A DNA stretch of 64,000 nt from Rutidosis leptorrhynchoides. Lineage: Eukaryota > Streptophyta > Magnoliopsida > Asterales > Asteraceae. The first letter of the stretch is position 1, and every line of letters starts with the position of its first letter. The stretch lies in the NCBI RefSeq assembly GCF_046630445.1, contig NC_092334.1, positions 192,268,501-192,332,500 of the forward strand, in the 5' to 3' direction. The position numbers were made by a program, and so were the translations under genes. Under the pieces are notes generated by a model, which saw only the letters and a program-made list of their open reading frames with translations, was not told the origin of the DNA and did not search any database. Below are positions 25,308-36,219 of this stretch, in pieces.

Positions 25308-28300
25308 TTAAGCTGTTGAAGGTGTTGACGAATCTTCTGGAAATAGATGCGGGTATTTCTTCTTCATCTGATCTTCACACTCCCAGGTGAACTCGGGTCC
25401 TCTACGAGCATTCCATCGAACCTTAACAATTGGTATCTTGTTTTTCTTAAGTCTTTTAACCTCACGATCCATTATTTCGACGGGTTCTTCGATGAATTGA
25501 AGTTTTTAGTTGATTTGGATTTCATCTAACGGAATAGTGAGATCTTCTTTAGCAAAACATTTCTTCAAATTCGAGACTTGGAAAGTGTTATGTACAGCCG
25601 CGAGTTGTTGAGGTAACTCAAGTCGGTAAGCTACTGGTCCGACACGATCAATAATCTTGAATGGTCCAATATACCTTGGATTTAATTTCCCTCGTTTACC
25701 AAATCGAACAACGCCTTTCCAAGGTGCAACTTTAAGCATGACCATCTCTCCAATTTCAAATTCTATATCTTTTCTTTTAATGTCAGCGTAGCTCTTTTGT
25801 CGACTTTGGGCGGTTTTCAACCGTTGTTGAATTTGGATGATCTTCTCGGTAGTTTCTTGTATAATCTCCGGACCCGTAATCTGTCTATCCCCCACTTCAC
25901 TCCAACAAATCAGAGACCTGCACTTTCTACCATAAAGTGCTTCAAACGGCGCCATCTCAATGCTTGAATGGTAGATGTTGTTGTAGGAAAATTCTGCTAA
26001 CGGTAGATGTCGATCCCAACTGTTTCCGAAATCAATAACACATGCTCGTAGCATGTCTTCAAGCGTTTGTATCGTCCTTTCGCTCTGTCCATCAGTTTGT
26101 GGATGATAGGCAGTACTCATGTCTAGACGAGTTCCTAATGCTTGCTGTAATGTCTGCCAGAATCTTGAAATAAATCTGCCATCCCTATCAGAGATAATAG
26201 AGATTGGTATTCCATGTCTGGAGACGACTTCCTTCAAATACAGTCGTGCTAACTTCTCCATCTTGTCATCTTCTCTTATTGGCAGAAAGTGTGCTGATTT
26301 GGTGAGACAATCAACTATTACCCAAATAGTAACAAAACCACTTGCAGTCCTTGGCAATTTAGTGATGAAATCCATGGTAATATTTTCCCATTTCCATTCC
26401 GGGATTTCGGGTTGTTGAAGTAGACCTGATGGTTTCTGATGCTCAGCTTTAACCTTAGAACACGTCAAACATTCTCCTACGTATTTAGCAACATCGGCTT
26501 TCATACCCGGCCACCAAAAATGTTTCTTGAGATCCTTATACATCTTCCCCGTTCCAGGATGTATTGAGTATCTGGTTTTATGAGCTTCTCTAAGTACCAT
26601 TTCTCTCATATCTCCAAATTTTGGTACCCAAATCCTTTCAGCCCTATACCGGGTTCCGTCTTCCCGAATATTAAGATGCTTCTCCGATCCTTTGGGTATT
26701 TCATCCTTTAAATTTCCCTCTTTTAAAACTCCTTGTTGCGCCTCCTTTATTTGAGTAGTAAGGTTATTATGAATCATTATATTCATAGATTTTACTCGAA
26801 TGGGTTCTCTGTCCTTCCTGCTCAAGGCATCGGCTACCACATTTGCCTTCCCCGGGTGGTAACGAATCTCAAAGTCGTAATCATTCAATAATTCAATCCA
26901 CCTACGCTGCCTCATATTCAGTTGTTTCTGATTAAATATGTGTTGAAGACTTTTGTGGTCGGTATATATAATACTTTTGACCCCATATAAGTAGTGCCTC
27001 CAAGTCTTTAATGCAAAAACAATCGCGCCTAATTCCAAATCATGCGTCGTATAATTTTGTTCGTGAATCTTCAATTGTCTAGACGCATAAGCAATCACCT
27101 TCGTTCGTTGCATTAATACACAACCGAGACCTTGCTTTGATGCGTCACAATAAATCACAAAATCATCATTCCCTTCAGGCAATGACAATATAGGTGCCGT
27201 AGTTAGCTTTTTCTTCAATAACTGAAACGCTTTCTCTTGTTCATCATTCCATTCAAATTTCTTCCCTTTATGCGTTAATGCAGTCAAGGGTTTTGCTATT
27301 CTGGAAAAGTCTTGGATGAACCTTCTGTAGTAACCAGCTAGTCCTAAAAACTGGCGTATGTGTTTCGGAGTTTTCGGGGTTTCCCACTTTTTAACAGTTT
27401 CTATCTTTGCCGGATCCACCTTAATACCTTCTTTGTTCACTATGTGACTGAGGAATTGAACTTCTTCCAACCAAAATGCACACTTTAAAAACTTAGCGTA
27501 CAATTCTTCCTTCCTCAATACTTCTAACACCTTTCTCAAATGTTCACCGTGTTCTTGGTCATTCTTTGAGTAAATAAGTATGTCATCAATGAAAACAATG
27601 ACAAACTTGTCAAGGTATGGTCCACACACTCGGTTCATAAGGTCCATGAACACAGCTGGTGCATTAGTTAAACCAAACGGCATGACCATAAACTCGTAAT
27701 GACCGTAACGTGTTCTGAAAGCAGTCTTTGGAATATCATCTTCTTTCACCCGCATTTGATGATACCCGGAACGTAAGTCAATCTTTGAATAAACAGACGA
27801 GCCTTGTAGTTGATCAAATAAGTCGTCGATTCTCGGTAGTGGGTAGCGGTTCTTGATGGTAAGTTTGTTCAACTCTCGGTAGTCGATACACAACCTGAAT
27901 GTACCATCTTTCTTCTTGACAAACAAAACAGGAGCTCCCCACGGTGATGTGCTTGGTCGAATGAAACCACGCTCTAAAAGTTCTTGTAATTGGCTTTGCA
28001 GTTCTTTCATCTCGCTGGGTGCGAGTCTGTAAGGTGCACAAGCTATTGGTGCAGCTCCTGGTACAAGATCTATTTGAAATTCAACGGATCGATGTGGGTG
28101 TAATCCCGGTAATTCTTTCGAAAATACATCGGGAAATTCTTTTGCAATGGGAACATCATTGATGCTCTTTTCTTCAGTTTGTACTTTCTCGACGTGTGCT
28201 AGAACAGCATAGCAACCTTTTCTTATTAGTTTTTGTGCCTTCAAATTACTAATAAGATGTAGCTTCGTGTTGCCCTTTTCTCCGTACACCATTAAGGGTT

Positions 28301-29876
28301 TTCCTTTTTCTCGTATAATGCAAATTGCATTTTTGTAACAAACGATCTCTGCTTTCACTTCTTTCAACCAGTCCATACCGATTATCACATCAAAACTCCC
28401 TAACTCTACTGGTATCAAATCAATCTTAAATGTTTCGCTAACCAGTTTAATTTCTCGATTCCGACATATATTATCTGCTGAAATTAATTTACCATTTGCT
28501 AATTCGAGTAAAAATTTACTATCCAAAGGCGTCAATGGACAACTTAATTTAGCACAAAAATCTCTACTCATATAGCTTCTATCCGCACCCGAATCAAATA
28601 AAACGTAAGCAGATTTATTGTCAATAAGAAACGTACCCGTAACAAGCTCCGGGTCTTCCTGTGCCTCTGCCGCATTAATATTGAAAACTCTTCCGCGGCC
28701 TTGTCCATTCGTGTTCTCCTGGTTCGGGCAATTTCTAATAATGTGGCCCGGTTTTCCACATTTATAACAAACTACATTGGCATAACTTGCTCCGACACTA
28801 CTTGCTCCGCCATTACTCGTTCCGACACCATTTGTTCCTTTCGTTCTATTAACCCCTGGTCCGTAGACCTCACACTTCGCCGCGCTATGACCATTTCTTT
28901 TACACTTGTTGCAAAATTTGGTGCAGAACCCCGAGTGATACTTTTCACACCTTTGGCATAGCTGCTTCTGATTGTTGTTGTTGTTGCGGTTATTATTGTT
29001 GTTGGGATGATTGTTGTAGTTGCTGTTGTTGTTGTTGTTGTTGTTGTTATTGTTGGGCCATTTGTTGTAGTTGCGATTGATGTTGCGATTGTTGGGATAA
29101 TTGTTGCGATTGCTGTTGTTGTTGTATTGGTGATTCTTATCACCGTTTTCCTCCCACTTTCTTTTGACTTGCTTCACATTGGTCTCTTCAGCAGTCTGTT
29201 CTTTAATTCTTTCTTCAATCTGGTTCACTAGTTTGTGAGCCATTCTACATGCCTGTTGTATGGAGGCGGGCTCGTGTGAACTTATATCTTCTTGGATTCT
29301 TTCCGGTAATCCTTTCACAAACGCTTCGATCTTCTCTTCCTCATCTTCGAATGCTCCCGGACACAATAGGCACAATTCTGTGAATCGTCTTTCGTACGTG
29401 GTAATATCAAATCCTTGGGTTCGTAACCCTCTAAGTTCTGTCTTGAGCTTATTGACCTCGGTTCTGGGATGGTACTTCTCGTTCATCAAGTGCTTGAATG
29501 CTGACCACGGTAGTGCGTACGCATCATCTTGTCCCACTTGCTCTAGATAGGTATTCCACCATGTTAACGCAGAACCTGTGAAGGTATGCGTAGCGTACTT
29601 CACTTTGTCCTCTTCAGTACACTTACTTATGGAAAACACCGATTCGACCTTCTCGGTCCACCGTTTCAATCCGATCGGTCCTTCGGTTCCATCAAATTCC
29701 AAAGGTTTGCAGGCAGTGAATTCTTTGTAGGTGCATCCTACACGATTTCCTGTACTGCCAGATCCAAGGTTATTGTTGGTATGTAGCGCAGCCTGTACTG
29801 CGGCTATGTTTGAAGCTAGAAAAGTACGGAATTCCTCTTCATTCATATTCACGGTGTGTCGAGTAGTCGGTGCCAT
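25308..29876 (-). pseudogene. B gag-pol polyprotein, single in-frame stop before the chromodomain
   Basis: The frame spans 1,523 codons from ATG at 29876 to TAA at 25308, with one internal TAA at 25506-25508 (GAA in copy B2). The Met at 29876 (MAPTTRH) is preferred to the upstream in-frame Met at 29912 because it matches the gag start context of the other elements. The order is Gag with TWWN; an Asn-rich linker; CCHC knuckles (about 28740-28960, including [14 protein letters not shown]); protease LFDSGAD (about 28600); RT with FIDDILIYS (about 27570-27600); RNase H YCDAS (about 27140); H2C2; integrase core MDFITKLPR (about 26370), SDRDGRF (about 26190), QTDGQSER (about 26090); and a chromodomain-like tail beyond the stop ([20 protein letters not shown]). 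Everything except the tail is uninterrupted, so this copy could yield a protein with all enzymes but no chromodomain. Whether it is active cannot be judged from sequence. Confidence 0.93.
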
Positions 29877-30217
29877 TTCCTTCAAAATAGTCAAATGGAA
29901 CAAGTTAATCATACAGAATATTAAGAGTAGTTAATAGTATTTCGTAGCATAATATGAACTCATTTATAAAAGCTTTTTCTTCATATTAGCGTTTTATAAG
30001 TTTAAATTCGGGTAGTACCTACCCGTTAAGTTCATACTTAGTAGCTAATATACAATTCAACTACTACAATTCTATATGAAAAACTGATTGTAATAATATT
30101 TCGCGTTCAAACTTTTATACAATATTTTACAAACTTACAATACCGCTTATTTTACATAAAGCATGAAATATAGCACACAATAACTTTGATACAAGATAGT
30201 TGTGAATATAATTCTAG
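29877..30217 (-). other. B spacer between F-box ORF and gag, acceptor-like site
   Basis: There is no coding potential. Minus-strand TTTGACTATTTTGAAG ends at 29880, three bases before the gag ATG; the same TTGAAG ending precedes gag in A1 and C, which fits a shared acceptor. Splicing is inference. Confidence 0.4.
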
Positions 30218-30901
30218 CTAGTACACAAGTCGTTCAGCAAAGGCAATAAAGACACGTAATTCATACGTCCAGAAACAAGTCATGCATTCTGGTTTTACTA
30301 GGACTACTTCCCATCCTTGGTCTTGTGGAACATAACCGTTATGGCCATTGATAAGACAGCGTGTTGTAACGTCATCAAAGGGACGAGGGTTACGTAATGA
30401 CCAACAGTCTCGTAATAACCTAAAAACCTCATTTCTTACCCCAATTACCGACTCCGTCACTTGTGGGAACGTTTTGTTTAATAGTTGTAGCCCGATGTTC
30501 TTGTTCTCACTTTGGTGAGAAGCGAACATTACTAACCCGTAAGCATAACATGCTTCTTTATGTTGCATGTTAGCTGCTTTTTCTAAATCACGAAGTCCTA
30601 TATTCGGATATACTGAGTCAAAATAATTTCTTAACCCGTTGCGTAAAATAGCATTTGGGTTCCCCGCAATATATGCGTCAAAGTAAACACATCGTAACTT
30701 ATGGATTTCCCAATGTGATATTCCCCATCTTCCGAACGAAAGCCTTTTATAAACCAAGGCATTCTTGGAACGTTCTTCGAATGTCTTACAAACTGATCTC
30801 GCCTTAAATAGTTGTGCCGAGGAATTCTGACCGACTCTAGACAAGATTTCATCAATCATGTCTCCGGGTAGGTCTCTTAAAATATTGGGTTGTCTATCCA
30901 T
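30218..30901 (-). CDS. F-box protein encoded inside retrotransposon B
   Basis: An intact 227-codon ORF, sense to the element, between the acidic ORF and gag. Residues about 8-58 form an F-box (LRDLPGDMIDEILSRV, then VCKTFEER and VYKRLSF). Residues about 80-140 look like the Sel1/TPR-like part of the plant At2g35280-type F-box family (NGLRNYFD; GLRDLEKAANMQHKEACYAY; a second alanine-rich helix near 118-140), and the C-terminus keeps a CxxC pattern (CMTC). F-box proteins dock on SKP1 in SCF ubiquitin ligases and select proteins for degradation. Nothing of this kind belongs to Gag-Pol, so a captured plant gene is the simplest explanation. A strong acceptor-like site with a CTAAC branch-point motif ends at 30916, 14 bases before the ATG. 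The absence of stops in a young element fits either recent capture or selection. The target is unknown. Confidence 0.85.
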   Translation of the reverse strand: MDRQPNILRDLPGDMIDEILSRVGQNSSAQLFKARSVCKTFEERSKNALVYKRLSFGRWGISHWEIHKLRCVYFDAYIAGNPNAILRNGLRNYFDSVYPNIGLRDLEKAANMQHKEACYAYGLVMFASHQSENKNIGLQLLNKTFPQVTESVIGVRNEVFRLLRDCWSLRNPRPFDDVTTRCLINGHNGYVPQDQGWEVVLVKPECMTCFWTYELRVFIAFAERLVY

Positions 30902-31038
30902 TTTGTGTTTTTATACTGTAAAATAGACAAGAGTTAGATTCATAAAAAAAATACTTATTAATACAAGCAATTTTTACATATATCATAAAGCATAAGCACA
31001 CTATATTACATATATTACTCCACACGAATATAACTATC

Positions 31039-31635
31039 TTATTCCGACTCGCTCGTTTCTTCTTGTTCGGTTTTGGTTCGTTTTGCCAAGTTTCTAGGGA
31101 TATATGATGTTCCCCTAATACGAGCCGTCGTTATCCACATTGGTTTAGAAAAACCTGGTGGTTTAGAGGTTCCCGGGTCATTGTTACAACTTAAGGACTT
31201 CGGGGGTTGACGATACATATAAAGTTCATCGGGGTTGGAATTAGATTTCCCTATTTTTATGCCCTTTCCCTTATTATTTTCTTTTGCCTTTTTAAATTCA
31301 GTTGGGGTAATTTCTATAACATCATCGGAATTCTCGTCGGAATCCGATTCATCGGAGAATTGGTAATCCTCCCAATATTTTGCTTCCTTGGCGGAAACAC
31401 CATTGACCATAATTAACCTTGGTCGGTTGGTTGAGGATTCTCTTTTACTTAACCGTTTTATTATTTCCCCCACCGGTTCTATTTCTTCTTCCGGTTCCGA
31501 TTCTTCTTCCGGTTCCGATTCTTCTTCCGGTTCCTCTTCGGGAACTTGTGAATCAGTCCACGAATCATTCCAATTTACATTTGACTCTTCATTATTATTA
31601 GGTGAGTCAATGAGACTTGTTCTAGAGGTAGACAT
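31039..31635 (-). CDS. Acidic extra ORF of retrotransposon B
   Basis: An intact 198-codon sense ORF that is first after the leader. Residues about 32-55 are short tandem Glu-Pro-Ser repeats (EPEEES, from an 18-bp DNA repeat near 31485-31535). A basic patch follows, then a second acidic run (SDESDSDENSDD, about 94-105), a lysine-rich segment (KKAKENNKGKGIKIGK) and a C-terminus with basic and acidic residues. No domain is recognised. The ATG is directly preceded by AG (31636-31637) after a T-rich stretch, the same AG/ATG arrangement as the extra ORF of A2. Like that protein it alternates strongly acidic and basic blocks, but I see no sequence homology. It may bind RNA, chromatin or Gag; this is a guess. 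Confidence 0.7.
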   Translation of the reverse strand: MSTSRTSLIDSPNNNEESNVNWNDSWTDSQVPEEEPEEESEPEEESEPEEEIEPVGEIIKRLSKRESSTNRPRLIMVNGVSAKEAKYWEDYQFSDESDSDENSDDVIEITPTEFKKAKENNKGKGIKIGKSNSNPDELYMYRQPPKSLSCNNDPGTSKPPGFSKPMWITTARIRGTSYIPRNLAKRTKTEQEETSESE

Positions 31636-31830
31636 CTATCACATAATATCAAACACGATAAGAGATTAATATATCACATAATATTCATATGTTAAAAATA
31701 TATAGTTTCCAACAAAAATGTTAAGCAATCATTTTTAAAGAAAACACGGTCGAAGTCCAGACTCACTAATGCATCCTAACAAACTCGATAAGACACACTA
31801 ATGCAAATTTTCTGGTTCTCTAAGACCAAC
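31636..31830 (-). other. B leader with conserved donor-like motif
   Basis: Minus-strand GCATTAGTGAGTC (plus 31760-31772) carries GTGAGT at 31761-31766, as in A1 and A2. A second diverged copy (GCATTAGTGTGTC) lies about 30 bp nearer the LTR. From this donor, acceptor-like sites exist before the acidic ORF, the F-box ORF and gag. Confidence 0.45.
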
Positions 31831-31842
31831 GCTCGGATACCA
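31831..31842 (-). promoter_or_regulatory. B primer-binding site
   Basis: Minus-strand TGGTATCCGAGC lies two bases from the LTR. It has one mismatch (C for A) to the usual initiator-tRNA-Met complement. Confidence 0.85.
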
Positions 31843-31844
31843 AC

Positions 31845-34800
31845 TGAAATGTCCCGTTCTTATTGATTAAAAAAAACGTTCCATATTAATTGATTTCGTT
31901 GCGAGGTTTTGACCTCTATATGAGACGTTTTTCAAAGACTGCATTCATTTTAAAACAAACCATAACCTTTATTTCATCAATAAAGGTTTAAAAAGCTTTA
32001 CGTAGATTATCAAATAATGATAATCTAAAATATCCTGTTTACACACGACCATTACATAATGGTTTACAATACAAATATGTTACAACAAAATAAGTTTCTT
32101 GAATGCAGTTTTTACACAATATCATACAAGCATGGACTCCAAATCTCGTCCTTATTTAAGTATGCGACAGCGGAAGCTCTTAATAATCACCTGAGAATAA
32201 ACATGCTTAAAACGTCAACAAAAATGTTGGTGAGTTATAGGTTTAACCTATATATATCAAATCATAATAATAGACCACAAGATTTCATATTTCAATACAC
32301 ATCCCATACAGAGAGATAAAAATCATTCATATGGTGAACACCTGGTAACCGACATTAACAAGATGCATATATAAGAATATCCCCATCATTCCGGGACACC
32401 CTTCGGATATGATATAAATTTCGAAGTACTAAAGCATCCGGTACTTTGGATGGGGTTTGTTAGGCCCAATAGATCTATCTTTAGGATTCGCGTCAATTAG
32501 GGTGTCTGTTCCCTAATTCTTAGATTACCAGACTTAATAAAAAGGGGCATATTCGATTTCGATAATTCAACCATAGAATGTAGTTTCACGTACTTGTGTC
32601 TATTTTGTAAATCATTTATAAAACCTGCATGTATTCTCATCCCAAAAATATTAGATTTTAAAAGTGGGACTATAACTCACTTTCACAGATTTTTACTTCC
32701 TCGGGAAGTAAGACTTGGCCACTGGTTGATTCACGAACCTATAACAATATATACATATATATCAAAGTATGTTCAAAATATATTTACAACACTTTTAATA
32801 TATTTTGATGTTTTAAGTTTATTAAGTCAGCTGTCCTCGTTAGTAACCTACAACTAGTTGTCCACAGTTAGATGTACAGAAATAAATCGATAAATATTAT
32901 CTTGAATCAATCCACGACCCAGTGTATACGTATCTCAGTATTGATCACAACTCAAACTATATATATATTTTGGAATCAACCTCAACCCTGTATAGCTAAC
33001 TCCAACATTCACATATAGAGTGTCTATGGTTGTTCCGAAATATATATAGATGTGTCGACATGATAGGTTGAAACATTGTATACGTGTCTATGGTATCTCA
33101 AGATTACATAATATACAATACAAGTTGATTAAGTTATGGTTGGAATAGATTTGTTACCAATTTTCACGTAGCTAAAATGAGAAAAATTATCCAATCTTGT
33201 TTTACCCATAACTTCTTCATTTTAAATCCGTTTTGAGTGAATCAAATTGCTATGGTTTCATATTGAACTCTATTTTATGAATATAAACAGAAAAAGTATA
33301 GGTTTATAGTCGGAAAAATAAGTTACAAGTCGTTTTTGTAAAGGTAGTCATTTCAGTCGAAAGAACGACGTCTAGATGACCATTTTAGAAAACATACTTC
33401 CACTTTGAGTTTAACCATAATTTTTGGATATAGTTTCATGTTAATAATAACAATCATTTTCTCAGAATAACAACTTTTAAATCAAAGTTTATCATAGTTT
33501 TTAATTAACTAACCCAAAACAGCCCGCGGTGTTACTACGACGGCGTAAATCCGGTTTTACGGTGTTTTTCGTGTTTCCAGGTTTTAAATCATTAAGTTAG
33601 CATATCATATAGATATAGAACATGTGTTTAGTTGATTTTAAAAGTCAAGTTAGAAGGATTAACTTTTGTTTGCGAACAAGTTTAGAATTAACTAAACTAT
33701 GTTCTAGTGATTACAAGTTTAAACCTTCGAATAAGATAGCTTTATATGTATGAATCGAATGATGTTATGAACATCATTACTACCTTAAGTTCCTTGGATA
33801 AACCTACTGGAAAATAGAAAAAATGGATCTAGCTTCAATGGATCCTTGGATGGCTCGAAGTTCTTGAAGCAGAATCATGACACGAAAACAAGTTCAAGTA
33901 AGATCATCACTTGAAATAAGATTGTTATAGTTATAGAAATTGAACCAAAGTTTGAATATGATTATTACCTTGTATTAGAATGATAACCTACTGTAAGAAA
34001 CAAAGATTTCTTGAGGTTGGATGATCACCTTACAAGATTGGAAGTGAGCTAGCAAACTTGAAAGTATTCTTGATTTTATGTAACTAGAACTTGAAAAATA
34101 TATGAAGAACACTTAGAACTTGAAGATAGAACTTGAGAGAGATCAATTAGATGAAGAAAATTGAAGAATGAAAGTGTTTGTAGGTGTTTTTGGTCGTTGG
34201 TGTATGGATTAGATGTAAAGGATATGTAATTTTGTTTTCATGTAAATAAGTCATGAATGATTACTCATATTTTTGTAATTTTATGAGATATTTCATGCTA
34301 GTTGCCAAATGATGGTTCCCACATGTGTTAGGTGACTCACATGGGCTGCTAAGAGCTGATCATTGGAGTGTATATACCAATAGTACATACATCTAAAAGC
34401 TGTGTATTGTACGAGTACGAATACGGGTGCATACGAGTAGAATTGTTGATGAAACTGAACGAGGATGTAATTGTAAGCATTTTTGTTAAGTAGAAGTATT
34501 TTGATAAGTGTATTGAAGTCTTCCAAAAGTGTATAAATACATATTAAAACACTACATGTATATACATTTTAACTGATTCGTTAAGTCATCGTTAGTCGTT
34601 ACATGTAAGTGTTGTTTTGAAACTTTTAGGTTAACGATCTTGTTAAATGTTGTTAACCCAATGTTTATAATATCAAATGAGATTTTAAATTATTATATTA
34701 TCATGATATTATCATGTATGAATATCTCTTAATGTGATATATATACATTAAACGTCTTTACAACGATAATCGTTACATATATGTCTCGTTTAAAAATCAT

Positions 34801-35100
34801 TAAGTTAGTAGTCTTGTTTTTACATATGTAGTTCATTGTTAATATACTTAATGATATGTTTACTTATCATAGTATCATGTTAACTATATATATATCCATA
34901 TATATGTCATCATATAGTTTTTACAAGTTTTAACGTTCGTGAATCACCGGTCAACTTGGGTGGTCAATTGTCTATATGAAACATATTTCAATTAATCAAG
35001 TCTTAACAAGTTTGATTGTTTAACATGTTGGAAACATTTAATCATGTAAATATCAATCTCAATTAATATATATAAACATGGAAAAGTTCGGGTCACTACA
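31845..35100 (-). repeat. B 5' LTR
   Basis: Partner of 22019-25272. It drives transcription leftward. The segment GATGTAAAGG near 34211 reads GATATAAAGG in the 3' LTR and in D, where it would form a TATA-like box for the element's own direction. Confidence 0.96.
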
Positions 35101-35449
35101 GCTTACCCTCTCGTTGTTTACATTTTTATAGATTTACATGGAGGCGGTGGCTCGGGTAAGCGTGGGGACTAGTGGACTTGCGTAGTTTGCTTTAGAAGAT
35201 GTGCTTTTCGATTGATTAGGATTGGGTAGTGTATTCCCAATCATCATGCTCGGTTTTGTTGGACATTAAAATAGTCGGGTCGTGTTTGCCCGTTCGGATA
35301 TTTAAACTATGTATTAAATGTTGTTTTAAAAGTTTATTGAACTTATTACTTGTGTTAATGATGTTTTGGAAACATAATTGGGACCTAAATATTAATGTAT
35401 TAAAGAAAATATTTTACGGGCCGGTTTAAATACGGGTTGGGTTGTTTCA
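35101..35449 (+). repeat. Right piece of the older LTR-like sequence, with B target duplication
   Basis: It starts with the duplicated GCTTA (35101-35105) and continues the sequence interrupted at 22018. It ends GGTTGGGTTGTTTCA, an LTR-end-like sequence. No gene is supported. Confidence 0.45.
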
Positions 35450-36219
35450 CTGTTACAATCTAAAGAGAGCTTGGTTTAGCATGTGGCTGTTTATAGCTAG
35501 CCAGCGACCTGCTTGTTCAACATGTAAGCCGACGACTGGTGTGCAATAGCCGGCGGCCTGATATGAACTGAAGATGAATACTTGATTTTAAATGCTTTTT
35601 GTTGAGAATGCTTACGAGCTTAATTAAATAGACTGATTGTTCTGAGTCGAGTCACTCGTTGCATGTGTAGTAAATTATATTGTGTTAGTAGGCCAATGAC
35701 CGGTATAAGGTCTTGCATGTCAATTTGGATTGCGATAGACTTGAAATCGTGATATGAATACATTAACGAGTTAGACCTTTTGATGTATTTAATATGGTGG
35801 AATTAATGACTCCACCCGATTAAGTCCCCAGTGTAATCATACATTGAACCTTAGTGATACTTAAATGTCAGTTAGGTACACTTCGAGAGTAGATGGATTA
35901 ATGACCCGGTTATTCATGTTAAATACTTAAGGTCATTTGAAAATATGTTCTTAATATAAATGTCCGAATGTGAAAGGGAATGACGTCCGAGTAAACACCT
36001 GCTTATTTATTATCTATATTGCGTTAATATTATATTTCATTAATCATGTTTATTTATATATTTAATTCTACCTCCAAACCCCCAATACAATTATAATATT
36101 TCTTTCTCGAGAAATATCAACGAATAATCAATCCTTAACCTTAATACTCGCCTCTCTTGGGCCAAACCTAACTTCCCAATTACTTTATTTCACCGACCGA
36201 ATTATCTGGCTCGTTGGGT
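35450..36219. other. Unassigned intergenic DNA
   Basis: No credible ORF, RNA gene or terminal repeat is seen. It contains short GC-rich scraps with CGAC/CCGG repeats (35500-35560) that may be worn transposon sequence. Confidence 0.4.

Larger units (their letters stand above)
22019..35100 (-). mobile_element. Ty3/gypsy LTR retrotransposon B, young, complete, with two extra ORFs including an F-box gene
   Basis: A 13,082-bp minus-strand element with LTRs at 22019-25272 and 31845-35100, a perfect 5-bp target duplication, primer-binding site, polypurine tract and nearly intact gag-pol. Comparing the LTRs by eye I found about eleven substitutions and one 2-bp indel over about 3.25 kb, so it inserted recently. 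Between primer-binding site and gag are two uninterrupted sense-strand ORFs, one acidic and one F-box. Two further copies of the family (B2 and D) lie at 56132-64000, so the family has amplified. One nonsense codon separates the chromodomain from the rest of Pol. Confidence 0.96.

Noticed and set aside
28772..29231. Thr/Ile-rich and Val-rich ORFs across the Asn-repeat of B Gag
   Set aside because: Alternative frames of the AAC/AAT repeat that encodes poly-Asn in Gag.
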